Shown here piece after piece: positions 23,537 through 32,791 of a DNA stretch of 35,375 nucleotides. The notes under the pieces are model-generated. The model was not told the origin of the DNA. It saw only the letters and a list, made by a program, of their open reading frames with translations, and ran no database searches. Position 1 is the first letter of the stretch. Each line of letters opens with the position of its first letter. Both the position numbers and the translations under genes were made by a program. Source of the DNA: Lentisphaerae bacterium GWF2_38_69 (GTDB taxonomy: Bacteria; Verrucomicrobiota; Lentisphaeria; Victivallales; GWF2-38-69); the NCBI GenBank assembly GCA_001803205.1, contig MHBE01000027.1:1-35375 (forward strand). The letters are read 5' to 3'.

Positions 23537-23656
23537 TCAATGCGGTTGAATTAAGGTAGGGACGGCTCTCCGTAGCCGTCCGGTATAGAAGGGACAATGT
23601 CCCTTCGGCGGTCTCGGAGAGACACGCCCTACCTGCTCTTAATTCAATGACATTGA
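23537..23656. repeat. Four-way-junction palindromic repeat (120 bp)
   Basis: An interrupted outer stem pairs TCAATG, TTGAATTAA and GGTAGGG (23537-23561) with CCCTACC, TTAATTCAA and CATTGA (23627-23656). Inside it lie three separate perfect hairpins: GACGGCT/AGCCGTC (23561-23580), GAAGGGAC/GTCCCTTC (23588-23606) and GTCTC/GAGAC (23611-23623). The result is a tRNA-like cloverleaf with no tRNA sequence features. It is clearly more GC-rich than the surroundings and lies 3 bases beyond the murB stop. It is probably a dispersed non-autonomous repeat and may also end transcription. It is unrelated in sequence to the 9084-9352 element, but occupies the same kind of site. Confidence 0.75.
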
Positions 23657-23695
23657 CTTGATAATAGTATAAATAAAAAAATATCGGAGACGCAG

Positions 23696-23926
23696 ATGGC
23701 AGAAAAGGAAATGTCTTTTGAAAAAGCTTTAGAAAGACTTGAGGCTATTGTTAATACAATGGAAAATAAAAAACTCCCTCTTGACGATATGATTAAGAAT
23801 TATGAAGAAGGCAAAAAACTTACTGATTTTTGTTCGAAAAAACTTACTGATTTTGAGAAAAAAATCGAAATACTGGTCAAAGAAACTGATAAAGGGCCAG
23901 TCTGGAGCGAATTCAAGAATAACTGA
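23696..23926 (+). CDS. xseB: Exodeoxyribonuclease VII small subunit
   Basis: This 76-residue two-helix protein matches XseB. MSFEKALERLEAIVNTMEN opens the domain, followed by LPLDDMIKNYEEGKKL, a cysteine near residue 46 and a Lys/Glu-rich second helix. It binds the large subunit XseA in the nuclease that trims single-stranded DNA ends. xseA is not adjacent. GGAGA precedes the ATG. It converges on the Memo-family gene with only 9 bases between stops. Confidence 0.9.
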   Translation: MAEKEMSFEKALERLEAIVNTMENKKLPLDDMIKNYEEGKKLTDFCSKKLTDFEKKIEILVKETDKGPVWSEFKNN

Positions 23927-23935
23927 GTTGATTTT

Positions 23936-24802
23936 TCAGCTGTAGAAAACTATTGAAGCATAGCTTACGCAATGTGAAAAATCGCCTGTGAGTTCTCCTG
24001 ATGTCGTGTATGAGATAAGTTTGGATTTAATTTCATCGCCGACTTTTTTCCGGTTCGTTAAAACTGATAGAATTATTCTTATCGGGCAGGAACCGCAGAT
24101 TGTTGCCCCAGACTTTTCGATATAAGAAGAAAAACCTTTTTCGTCAAATGCTAGGATCCGTTCAATAGCTCCTCTATCGAGTTTTGCCAAATTGTTTTTT
24201 ATATCTGAAGCAAATGGCAGATATCCGAAAGATTTGCCGTAATGAGTGAAATCAGAACTTATTATCCAAAGTGTCTTATCATCCCATAATTTAAGCAGGG
24301 AACTTGCTATAGATTCAGTCATTGAACCGTCAATCTGACCGCAGACAAGCGGTAAAAGTTTAACCTGAGGGAAAAAGAATTTTATCAAAGGCAAATGAAC
24401 TTCCAGCGAGTGTTCGCGGACATGCGGTCTGGAGTTTTTAATAAAAAACTCAGAATCCAGTTTTCCTGCTGATTCAAGGTCAATTTCTATATTACCAAAA
24501 GGTGTTTCAGCCAGGCTGTAATCAGGAAGCGAAATTCCCGAAAAACCCACATAATGCGAAGGAGATATAAGTACGATTTTATCATAGCTGTTATTTTTTG
24601 CCTGAAAATAAGCTTCACATGCTGTTTTGCCGGAATAAAGATAGCCGGCATGAGGTGCAATAATAGACCTTACACCGCTGCTTTCAGGAATTATTTTTTT
24701 CGATTGGGAGCAGAAGCTTTCAATTAGTTTTTGCAGAGGATATTTATCGGCATCGTAAAATTGCCCGGCTACAGTCATTCTCCTGATATTTTGATTGTTC
24801 AT
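23936..24802 (-). CDS. Memo-family protein (AmmeMemoRadiSam system protein B)
   Basis: This 288-residue protein of the Memo family is related to class III extradiol dioxygenases. Conserved features are the opening RRMTVAGQFYDAD, IIAPHAGYLYSG with the first metal-type His, SPSHYVGFSG, SSDFTHYG and CGSCPI with the family cysteine. In bacteria Memo often accompanies an AMMECR1 protein and a radical-SAM protein; neither is next to it here. The reaction is not established for bacterial members. It faces xseB on one side and diverges from the Wadjet operon across 225 bases on the other. Confidence 0.9.
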   Translation of the reverse strand: MNNQNIRRMTVAGQFYDADKYPLQKLIESFCSQSKKIIPESSGVRSIIAPHAGYLYSGKTACEAYFQAKNNSYDKIVLISPSHYVGFSGISLPDYSLAETPFGNIEIDLESAGKLDSEFFIKNSRPHVREHSLEVHLPLIKFFFPQVKLLPLVCGQIDGSMTESIASSLLKLWDDKTLWIISSDFTHYGKSFGYLPFASDIKNNLAKLDRGAIERILAFDEKGFSSYIEKSGATICGSCPIRIILSVLTNRKKVGDEIKSKLISYTTSGELTGDFSHCVSYASIVFYS

Positions 24803-24953
24803 AATGACTATGTAAAATTAACAGGTTAAGATTATTGGTATCTTTAGGAATTATAACCCTTCCGGCAATCCCTGGAAGTATCTGATACTTCTTAATGTCT
24901 TTAATCTTAGCTTTTGTTAACAATTCTTGCAATCGTAAGCCCTTATTGATTTA

Positions 24954-24982
24954 TTGCAATACTATTATTACTTTAATAAAAT
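24954..24982 (+). promoter_or_regulatory. Candidate promoter of the jet operon
   Basis: TTGCAA (24954-24959) and TAAAAT (24977-24982) are separated by 17 bases and lie 45 bases before jetA. No operator-like symmetry is obvious. Confidence 0.45.
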
Positions 24983-25027
24983 TGTTCTTGGAGTCCGGAA
25001 ATAACGACTGACAGAAATTAAAGAATT

Positions 25028-26584
25028 ATGGATATAAAAAAATTATTCAGTGAAAATTATATCGAAGCTTTTGATGAAGGAGTTTCTTCCTTTCTTGTAA
25101 AAAACAGAAATAAGAACCTCGGGGCTATGTTTGCTTCGGACAGAGCTCTCTTTTATATCCAGATACTTTACGGTATGCTTTGCCTTAGAAGAGATCATGA
25201 GATCGAACCTCTAAATGATGACATCTATCTGACCGTCAAAAAGGCTCAGGAAAACAGTTCCGGATGCGAATATGACAATGAGCTGTTTAACCACGATATG
25301 AATCAGTTGCTGTTATGGGAACTTGTTCAGCGCAGGATTGAAAAAGAAAGACTGAGGGGCTACAGGGATTCGAGAAGACAGAAATTCAGATTTAGGCTCA
25401 CTGATGAAACAGTCTCATTCCTGACATGGCTGGAAGAACGACTCAGCAGTGATATTGCAGAACAAACTGAAGACACCGCGAATCTGCTTCTTGATATTGT
25501 TGGCAGAATAAAGGAGATAAGGAGAGAACTCGAAAGAGTAACAGTAGATTTTTCCGCTGAAAACGATATTCAGTTAAGAAGCGCCAGAACAGTCGTATAT
25601 AATCTTTCCTTCATCGGAAAGCTGACTATGAGCACTACCAGACAGCTGACCGACCTGAATGCCGAACTCCTGATGTTTGTCGTGAAAAACTACACGATGG
25701 AAGAAGCCAAAAAAGCGATCAGGATACTTGAGTTCTACAGCAATGCCTATCTTACGCAGATTTATAAACTCAGAAAAGAGATTCAGGAAGGGCTCGAACA
25801 GCTCATTTATTCAGATTCAGATATTTCCAGGATTAATATGTGCTTCAAAGCCCTAAATGAAGAATATGCCAAAATGCCCATGATGCTTAATAACTCCCGA
25901 TACGAAGTTCAGCCCTTCTCGACACTGAAAAACACCCGCGACTTTTATATAAATAACGGCAAACTCGATTCATTGTGCGACAGGATTAACTCCTCGGCCA
26001 TGAAGGTATGGGGGAAACTTAACGCTCACCTCAGGGAACTTGAAAGAAGAAATACCCGGATAGAAGATATTGGAAACAGACTGAAGGAATTTGCCCTGCT
26101 CGCTGAAGACGAAACATATCCTGAATTTTTTATGGCTCTCCTGCAGGGGGCTAATATCAAATATGATCCTAATTATTGGGATGATCATGAAAAAGCGGAT
26201 CCGCCCATACCGAAAAAAACTCATCGGAGATATTCAAAAATCCCCGATACTTTTACACCCAAGGAAGTCGATCCCTCCATCGACTCTTTTGTTTCTATAG
26301 AACAGGCAAAACTTTTAAATCTCGAAAAATGGATCAGAGAGACCTTTCCGGACGAAGAATTTATCTCTGTCGGTAAAACACTTTTTCAGAGAGAGTCAGA
26401 TTTTGAAAAGATAGTTGAACTTTTCAAAACAGGATATTTAGGCGAAGGAACGAAACTCAGAAAAATTAATTATCAAATCAGACATGAAAACTCGTTAAAA
26501 GAAGAGTGCGTCAATATCGAAGGAAGGAGCCTGGCTTTTAATGAATTTACATTGGAAAAAATAAAGGGAAATCTTAATGAGTGA
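25028..26584 (+). CDS. jetA: Wadjet defence protein JetA (kleisin-like subunit)
   Basis: JetA is the kleisin-like subunit that bridges JetC dimers and holds JetB in the SMC-type complex that recognises and extrudes small circular DNA. The 518-residue protein is mostly alpha-helical and highly charged, without catalytic motifs, as expected. The assignment rests on position: first of four overlapping genes that include an SMC-like ATPase and a toprim nuclease, in the canonical A-B-C-D order. It does not obviously resemble the type I JetA sequences I know, so a type II- or III-like system is more likely. It overlaps jetB by eight bases. Confidence 0.82.
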   Translation: MDIKKLFSENYIEAFDEGVSSFLVKNRNKNLGAMFASDRALFYIQILYGMLCLRRDHEIEPLNDDIYLTVKKAQENSSGCEYDNELFNHDMNQLLLWELVQRRIEKERLRGYRDSRRQKFRFRLTDETVSFLTWLEERLSSDIAEQTEDTANLLLDIVGRIKEIRRELERVTVDFSAENDIQLRSARTVVYNLSFIGKLTMSTTRQLTDLNAELLMFVVKNYTMEEAKKAIRILEFYSNAYLTQIYKLRKEIQEGLEQLIYSDSDISRINMCFKALNEEYAKMPMMLNNSRYEVQPFSTLKNTRDFYINNGKLDSLCDRINSSAMKVWGKLNAHLRELERRNTRIEDIGNRLKEFALLAEDETYPEFFMALLQGANIKYDPNYWDDHEKADPPIPKKTHRRYSKIPDTFTPKEVDPSIDSFVSIEQAKLLNLEKWIRETFPDEEFISVGKTLFQRESDFEKIVELFKTGYLGEGTKLRKINYQIRHENSLKEECVNIEGRSLAFNEFTLEKIKGNLNE

Positions 26585-27329
26585 TTCAGCGCTGAAGTTG
26601 TATGAACTAATAGAGTCAAAACCCGAAAAAGTCAGAGCTCTTCTTAATATCCTTATAGAAAGCCCATATTTTTATCTGGAAGACTCTGAAGAACTATTCA
26701 GGTTTCTAAACCATCACAGAAAAGAGTTCGAGGAATTCTTCAAAGTGTTTTACGGTTGGGATCTTATCATGGATTCCAAATGCGCTAGAGTTTACAAGGA
26801 CAAATGGTATAACGACAAAATAAGCTCCTCAGGACGGGAACAATTCCACTTTTCAAAGAGAGATGAATGCATAGGATTTATGTGTCTTCTCAATTTCTAC
26901 GAGGATCAGCTAGTTGAGAACAATATGTCTGCTGAGGACAAAATGAATTTAAAATTCAGGTTTGGGGACTTCCTTAAATATTGTCATAACAAGTTTAACG
27001 GGCTCTTTCCGGAAAATGAGGATATATATTCTGCAGAGTATATAAGAAAAAATGTCTTGAAACCGATAATGTCCGAACTTGAGAAGTACAGATTTATTAA
27101 ACTTTGGAAACCTGACAGCAGTCTGGGCAGCCTGAAGGCAGATGACTATATATATGAAGCGCTTCCAGCCTTGAGCCATTACAATGCCGCCCGCCTTTCA
27201 CAGGCCTTGCTCCAGGATTTAAAAGATGACTCTCAAGCCACTGATATCAATGAAGAAAGCCATGAAGAGCCGGAAGAAAACATTGAAAATTCGGCCGACT
27301 TGAATGAAGGGGAGGGAGACCGTGTATAA
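26577..27329 (+). CDS. jetB: Wadjet defence protein JetB (KITE-like subunit)
   Basis: This 250-residue acidic, helical protein is second in the jet operon. It matches the expected size and place of JetB, the tandem winged-helix (KITE-like) partner of JetA, analogous to MukE. Paired helix-strand segments with many aromatic residues cover residues 1-200. The last 35 residues are a Glu-rich tail that is probably disordered. I see no catalytic residues. Start and stop overlap its neighbours (eight bases each), which implies tightly coupled expression. Confidence 0.8.
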   Translation: MSDSALKLYELIESKPEKVRALLNILIESPYFYLEDSEELFRFLNHHRKEFEEFFKVFYGWDLIMDSKCARVYKDKWYNDKISSSGREQFHFSKRDECIGFMCLLNFYEDQLVENNMSAEDKMNLKFRFGDFLKYCHNKFNGLFPENEDIYSAEYIRKNVLKPIMSELEKYRFIKLWKPDSSLGSLKADDYIYEALPALSHYNAARLSQALLQDLKDDSQATDINEESHEEPEENIENSADLNEGEGDRV

Positions 27330-30300
27330 TTCAGCAGAACTCAATAGATTTTATATCAGAAAAATAAGGCTTATCAACTTTCATAACTTCACAGATGACC
27401 TCATTGAAGTCAGGGATGGCGGACATCTTTTCATCCTCGGCGACAACGGATCAGGAAAAACCACTCTTCTCGACGCTGTCCACTATGTGCTCACGGGCGG
27501 AGAATGCCTGGAACTGAACTCAGCTGCAAGAGTAACCGGCAACAAGACAGGAGGCAGGCGCATACAGGATATCATTACCAGATTCAATATTGATTCGGGG
27601 CATAAAAATCCTGAAGGAGCTGTGACTTACGCGGCACTGGAAATTATCGGGCATAACGGGAAACCTTTCGTCGCCGCAATCGGAATGTATGTAAATTCTC
27701 CTACTGACAACCTTAACCGCTGGGGCATACTCAAGAGTGGAAGCCTTGAGGAAATTCCTTTTATCAATGATGAGGTGGAACCCCCAAGGCCCAGAATCGG
27801 AATAGAGATGAAAAAAGCTATAGGCCCGTCATACTGTTTCCTGCAGATTCAAAGTTATCAGAAAACACTTGCCGACCGTTTTTTCGGAGGTTGGGAGCAA
27901 TTTCTTGAATTCAGCCGTTTCCTGAAGATAGGAAAAGCTTACAGGGAAATAGCCGCACAGACTACCGATTATCATCAGCTCTTCAAAAGTCTGCTTCCAT
28001 CGCCCGGGACAGAAAAATTTGAGCCTGTATCCGAGTCTCTCAAGTCACTTGATGCAAGTAAGGGGAAAGTTGACAATTTAAAAAACAAATTCAGATACAT
28101 TGAAAGCCTGGCCGATTTACTCAACAGCATTAAGTATTCAAAGAAAAGCATATCTGTCATAGACTGCCTGGTTTCAGAGTTTCTGATAAAAGAAGCAACA
28201 ACATCAACTGACCTTAAAAAAAGGGAAAGAGAGAAACTCGCAGGTTATATTGAATCTATAAATAAAACTCTGGCAGATTTGCAGGCGGAGAAAACAAACC
28301 TTGAAAACCTTCGGGATGACTATAAGCAAAAAGACAGTTCAGGGCTTCTCAGACAGGAACAGGAACTGGCCGTTTCTATAAAAAGCTTATCTGAGAATTT
28401 ATCCGCTCAGGAATCTGAAATGGCGCTTCTTCGTGAAACACATAATGAATTGCTCTCTCAAATTGAAAAAATATCCGCCCTTCTTGTATCTGAAGCTAAA
28501 AAAGGTTTTCGCGATTTTAATGAAATCAGCCAGGATATCCCATTTTCGATAGGAGATCTTATTTCGCTGCTGAATAATTTTCTTCACAGCGAGAATATAA
28601 GCGAAGCTCTCAACGAACTCAAAGCCATTGACTTTGAACCTATCCGTGACCTTTTCTCAAATGCCTGGAATCCAATGGCATCAGAAATAATCAACAATGA
28701 GAAAATAAAAAAAGCCGCGGAAGAGAAAGTAACAGAATGCGATAAGAAAATAGATAACCTTTTAAATTCAGAAGAAGCTGTTCCGAAAGTTGATTACTTT
28801 TCTGAAACACTCGAAGAATTCAGAAAAAGCATGATTGCCGCGAAACCTCTTTACCGAGGCCTTGAATGGAATCCCGGGACATCGCCGGAAGAAATGAATT
28901 TTATTGAAGAAATTATAGGCGAAGAGATTCTTGCCTCTCTTATTATTGCAGAAGCCGACCTGGATAAGGCTTTGGATATTATCATAAAAGAAGACTACTC
29001 TGGAATAAGAATTATTACTGATAAGAAATTAAACTCGAGCAATATCCCCGTGCCTCAGTGGATTAAAAAATACTTTAACCTCAGCAAAAGCGATCCTGCC
29101 TCTGTCAAAGCTCTGATAATAGAACTTCAATCTGAAAACGAACCGGAGTTTGACCTCTCCAATGACATTCTCTCTTTCAGATCCCATCGCAGGCGCCTGA
29201 TCTTGCGAGAAGCTTCTCTCATAGGTGAAAAAAACAGAAAACTTGAGCTGAAACGCCAGATTGCGGAGATGAAGTCTGAACGGCAGAATTGGATGGAAAG
29301 CTTATCTGAAACAGAGAAAACTCTAAGCAAACTATACCTCAGGAAAAGCAGTCTTGAAAAATTTGCGGCCCTGATGAGGAGTTTTGCTCCGGCTTTGAAA
29401 AACAAATTAAAGGAGTATGAGGATTTAAACAGAGAACTGCATTATCAAAATGAAAAAGTTGCCTCAAAAGAAGAGCTCATGAAACAAAACGCCGATAAAC
29501 TCAAGGCTGATCAATTGCGAATCACAGAAATAAAGAACATAATCTCCAAAGAGGGGATAAGTGATCTTCAGGAAAAGATAAACGAGGTGACAGGGAAAAT
29601 TACCCTTCTAGATAAAAGCATAACTGAAAATATCTCATTAAGAGGCAAAACTGAACAGAAGATTGAAGATGTGGATGAGTTTATTTCCGGAAATGGTGAA
29701 AAAATTGCAAAAATATCTGCCGAATTTGAGTCTAAAACTAATGAGTTGAAAAATAAATACTCCGAGATAGGAAATGTTTCCGAATACCTCAATGAGTTAA
29801 AATCTCTCCATAAAGCAAACTCTTCAGGAAAATGCCTTGCTCTTTGCGATAAATTCAAACAGGACTCTTTGGTTCAGCGCACTGAACTCGATTCAAAAAT
29901 ACGCGATATGACCTACTCGGCTGATTTCAGTTTTACTTATTATGATGAGGGCTGCATGCTGCTTGACAGAACAGGAAGGCAGATTTCAGAAATTATCAAG
30001 CAATACGAACTCGATATCAGGGAGACAGAAGAAATTATCAATGATGACACTAAAAAGCTCTTCACAAAGATAATTATGGACGACCTTGTAAAGTTTCTCA
30101 AAGAGAGAATAAGCCATATCGAACAGATGGAAAGGGAAATTAACCTAATTCTCGAGAAAAGAATGTTCGGCCCCAATTCATATACCATGAAGATAAAACC
30201 TGTCGAGAGTTATAAAGGCTTTATTAGAACCATTAAAAACTTTTCACCGTTTAATGAAGAAACTAAAAAAGAACTGCTCAATTTCATAGAAGACTTCAAA

Positions 30301-30804
30301 GCCGATATCATGGCCACGGAATTCGGAGAAATCCCTGAGATGCTGGATTATAGAAACTGGTTTGGTTTTGAAATGCTTGTAAAGACACGAGGCAGCGAAG
30401 GGCAGGTCTTAAATAAACACATCAAGAATATCGGTTCGGGCGGCGAACAGGCTGTTCCTAACTATCTTCTTATCCTTACAATTGCCCACTTTATTTATCA
30501 GGGGTCAAACATCAAACTGCCTGTTCTTCTTTTTGACGAAGCGTTTTATGGCATAGACTCAAGCCGCAGAAACCAGCTGATGGGTTTTGCCGGCGATATC
30601 GGGCTGCAGCTCTTTATTTCCACGCCTGACCAGGACGGAGTAAAAGAAGAAGTTATGTATTCAACTTCCCTGTTCATCAAAAAAGATAAAAATTATAATA
30701 TCCTGATACAGCCGTTGTACTGGTCGAATCCTGACAGGAACAAACAGGGAACCCTTGGTTTTGAGAGTGAACCCGAAAGTATTCAACTCGGAGAGGTTCG
30801 TTAA
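27322..30804 (+). CDS. jetC: Wadjet defence protein JetC (SMC-like ATPase)
   Basis: JetC is the SMC-family motor of Wadjet and extrudes DNA loops by ATP hydrolysis. The 1160-residue chain has an N-terminal Walker A at 40-48 (GDNGSGKTT) and two long coiled-coil arms (~300-400 and ~640-800) around a hinge-like middle. The C-terminal head has the ABC signature SGGEQ (from 1039), Walker B LLFDEAF (D1072, E1073) and a switch segment STPDQDG. GTG at 27322 is chosen as start. It lies inside the jetB stop region and follows GGGGAGGGAGACC. An in-frame ATG at 27304 would place this purine-rich site inside the coding region. All catalytic motifs are intact. Confidence 0.92.
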   Translation: MYNSAELNRFYIRKIRLINFHNFTDDLIEVRDGGHLFILGDNGSGKTTLLDAVHYVLTGGECLELNSAARVTGNKTGGRRIQDIITRFNIDSGHKNPEGAVTYAALEIIGHNGKPFVAAIGMYVNSPTDNLNRWGILKSGSLEEIPFINDEVEPPRPRIGIEMKKAIGPSYCFLQIQSYQKTLADRFFGGWEQFLEFSRFLKIGKAYREIAAQTTDYHQLFKSLLPSPGTEKFEPVSESLKSLDASKGKVDNLKNKFRYIESLADLLNSIKYSKKSISVIDCLVSEFLIKEATTSTDLKKREREKLAGYIESINKTLADLQAEKTNLENLRDDYKQKDSSGLLRQEQELAVSIKSLSENLSAQESEMALLRETHNELLSQIEKISALLVSEAKKGFRDFNEISQDIPFSIGDLISLLNNFLHSENISEALNELKAIDFEPIRDLFSNAWNPMASEIINNEKIKKAAEEKVTECDKKIDNLLNSEEAVPKVDYFSETLEEFRKSMIAAKPLYRGLEWNPGTSPEEMNFIEEIIGEEILASLIIAEADLDKALDIIIKEDYSGIRIITDKKLNSSNIPVPQWIKKYFNLSKSDPASVKALIIELQSENEPEFDLSNDILSFRSHRRRLILREASLIGEKNRKLELKRQIAEMKSERQNWMESLSETEKTLSKLYLRKSSLEKFAALMRSFAPALKNKLKEYEDLNRELHYQNEKVASKEELMKQNADKLKADQLRITEIKNIISKEGISDLQEKINEVTGKITLLDKSITENISLRGKTEQKIEDVDEFISGNGEKIAKISAEFESKTNELKNKYSEIGNVSEYLNELKSLHKANSSGKCLALCDKFKQDSLVQRTELDSKIRDMTYSADFSFTYYDEGCMLLDRTGRQISEIIKQYELDIRETEEIINDDTKKLFTKIIMDDLVKFLKERISHIEQMEREINLILEKRMFGPNSYTMKIKPVESYKGFIRTIKNFSPFNEETKKELLNFIEDFKADIMATEFGEIPEMLDYRNWFGFEMLVKTRGSEGQVLNKHIKNIGSGGEQAVPNYLLILTIAHFIYQGSNIKLPVLLFDEAFYGIDSSRRNQLMGFAGDIGLQLFISTPDQDGVKEEVMYSTSLFIKKDKNYNILIQPLYWSNPDRNKQGTLGFESEPESIQLGEVR

Positions 30805-32036
30805 TGCAGGAGAAAGAAGCAAAATTCATTTATCTCGAGAATCTTTACAGGAGTTCACCTGAATTTGCCTCCGCCATGGATAATCTCTGCCGTAATTATT
30901 TTAAAAACCACAAGAAGCTTCAGAAAAGCCTCTCGGTTAAAAATTTTTCTGATGCCGATATGAGAGAAATAAAATACAATTTCGGGGATAACAATGTAAA
31001 AAACAGATCTATTAATATAGAGAATTTTGTCAGTGAGAATCTTAAAGGGGATGAAACGCTTTTCGTTAGCCAGTTGCTGAAAATCACCGGTATTAATGAA
31101 GATTTGACCGCAAAAAAGCGAAATGAGATTTCAGCTGCGCTCCTTAAACTCAAACTTTTCCATGAGGGTTTGGACTTCATCCATAATTACCTTGAAGAGA
31201 AAGCCGGCAAAGGAACCAACTTCTTTAACAAATACTCTTTTGAAGAGTTAGACACTGCCTGCTCAATAGTCAAATACCTTGAGGCAAATACTCATATACA
31301 CAATCTCTCATATTTGGGCAGCAAGTTCTGTTCGGATAGCCATGCCCTAAGAAAAGGCTCAGAACTTTATTCACTGGTAGCAAATTTTCTCAAACTTGAA
31401 ACCCCTATGGATACTGAAGAAACGGTAGATAACCCACAACTTTTTGAAACATTGGGGATTACCGATAACCCAACTGCTGTTAAAGTCACTCTTTACGCCC
31501 CAATAGTTTTTAAAAACAGGTCTGGACAGCTGAGAGAGTTTATCAGAGAAAATTGGCTCAATGGAGAAAGCACAACATTGTCAATGGACAATATCGATAA
31601 TATTCAGGAGTGTTTTATGGATTATAAAGGCAGCCCAGAACTTGTTACTTGTGAGAATGAATCTCCATTCAACAAGATGATAAGAGAAGAAAAAATTCCC
31701 GTTATCTATACCGCCGGATTTCCAAATTCTGCGGTAAGAAAAATCATCAGCCTCCTTTCTTCCTCAGTCAAAAGAATTCATCACTGGGGCGACACAGATT
31801 TAGCAGGATTGCGCATCGCTGACATTATCAGCCGTATCATCCCTGCAGAATTATGGAGATGCACCCTCACTGAGTGTGAAAAGCATAAAAATAGTCTGAA
31901 ACCCATAGATATCCCAGCGCAAAATAAGGCAATTAATTTTCTAAAGAAAAATCCGGATTTCACCTATGCAAAAGAGTTGGAATTTTCCCTTAAAAATGGT
32001 TTCCTAGAACAGGAAGCCTGTGAGAACCATTCATAA
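30804..32036 (+). CDS. jetD: Wadjet defence protein JetD (toprim-like plasmid nuclease)
   Basis: JetD is the nuclease that cleaves circular DNA held by the JetABC complex. The 410-residue protein has a helical, winged-helix-like N-terminal part and a C-terminal DUF2220/topoisomerase VI A-like toprim domain. Metal-binding residues are visible: E284/E286 in TCENESPF and the D330-x-D332 pair in HWGDTDLAG. GGAGAGG precedes the ATG, which shares one base with the jetC stop. With all four genes complete and all key residues present, the system is predicted to be functional against plasmids. Confidence 0.9.
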   Translation: MQEKEAKFIYLENLYRSSPEFASAMDNLCRNYFKNHKKLQKSLSVKNFSDADMREIKYNFGDNNVKNRSINIENFVSENLKGDETLFVSQLLKITGINEDLTAKKRNEISAALLKLKLFHEGLDFIHNYLEEKAGKGTNFFNKYSFEELDTACSIVKYLEANTHIHNLSYLGSKFCSDSHALRKGSELYSLVANFLKLETPMDTEETVDNPQLFETLGITDNPTAVKVTLYAPIVFKNRSGQLREFIRENWLNGESTTLSMDNIDNIQECFMDYKGSPELVTCENESPFNKMIREEKIPVIYTAGFPNSAVRKIISLLSSSVKRIHHWGDTDLAGLRIADIISRIIPAELWRCTLTECEKHKNSLKPIDIPAQNKAINFLKKNPDFTYAKELEFSLKNGFLEQEACENHS

Positions 32037-32092
32037 TTAAGGCCTTTCTCTTTATTTTTACTGATTCTTCTATCGAAAATGTAAGTTTCTAA

Positions 32093-32122
32093 CTAAAATA
32101 AAACAATCTAAAATAAAACAAT
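32093..32122. repeat. 15-bp tandem duplication
   Basis: CTAAAATAAAACAAT occurs twice in a row without mismatch in the 213-base gap after jetD. It is probably a slippage product. A TATAAT at 32193-32198 further on may be the -10 box for the next gene; no good -35 box is seen. Confidence 0.7.
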
Positions 32123-32249
32123 AGAATTACGCTCATTTACACACTTAAATAATAAAAAATAGTAATTTATGATGATTCTCTCAGTAGAATGGTATAATTA
32201 GATAAAGTTCCGGGTAGATCACAACAGGAATTAAAATGGAGAATGTAAA

Positions 32250-32765
32250 ATGAAACAGCTGTTTACAACTATATTTTTACTGCTTTTTTTATTGGCTTCT
32301 GCGGGGGAAAATAAGGTTCAATCCGAATATTTAAAAGATCTTGCTGCTTTTAAGGATCATCAGTTTGATAAAAACCAGATTAAATCATTTGTTTACTACT
32401 GGTACTCGCTTCACGATGTCCATGCTGACATAAATAAATCTTACGAATTGCTGGACAAAGAGAACCTTTATATGAAATTTCCCGAAATAACAGTTAAAAA
32501 CCTCGATGACTATAAGAAATGGTATGAAGGAGTGGGAAATAATATAAAAAACAACCTCCATTTTGTGAAATATCTTGAGGTGATTTTTGACGGCTCTCAT
32601 AAATATAAAGTCAATGTCATAGTTAATTGGCAGGCTACCGACAAAGACGGTAAATTTATTAATATGGATGCTACCCAGGAGTGGGAGCTGGTTGATCCTT
32701 CTGCCTCTGGAATTGACCATCCTCTTATTCAGAAATATCTGGTTCTTGAATTTAAAGATAATTAA
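32250..32765 (+). CDS. Secreted SnoaL/NTF2-like protein
   Basis: This 171-residue protein has a Sec signal peptide (MKQLFTTIFLLLFLLASAG, cleavage probably after SAG). The remainder has the pattern of an NTF2/SnoaL-like cone. A helix comes first (QIKSFVYYWYSLHDVHAD), then LLDKENLYMKFPE, and then strands with FDGSHKYKVNVIVNWQATDKDG and the closing EWELVD. Proteins of this fold include small enzymes and ligand-binding proteins; no active site can be named. No Cys follows the signal peptide, so it is probably periplasmic, not lipidated. It is 26 bases before the Sel1-repeat gene and probably co-transcribed with it. Confidence 0.65.
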   Translation: MKQLFTTIFLLLFLLASAGENKVQSEYLKDLAAFKDHQFDKNQIKSFVYYWYSLHDVHADINKSYELLDKENLYMKFPEITVKNLDDYKKWYEGVGNNIKNNLHFVKYLEVIFDGSHKYKVNVIVNWQATDKDGKFINMDATQEWELVDPSASGIDHPLIQKYLVLEFKDN

Positions 32766-32791
32766 AAAATTATTGAAAAAAGGTTTTACAT

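Noticed and set aside
23537-23656. A tRNA or tmRNA gene, because of the cloverleaf shape
   Set aside because: There is no T-loop sequence, no anticodon-arm geometry and no CCA end; the stems are those of a palindromic repeat.
24744-24932. 62-codon minus-strand frame upstream of the Memo-family gene
   Set aside because: It needs a TTG start, overlaps the Memo start in another frame, and matches no family, although its middle part looks somewhat protein-like.
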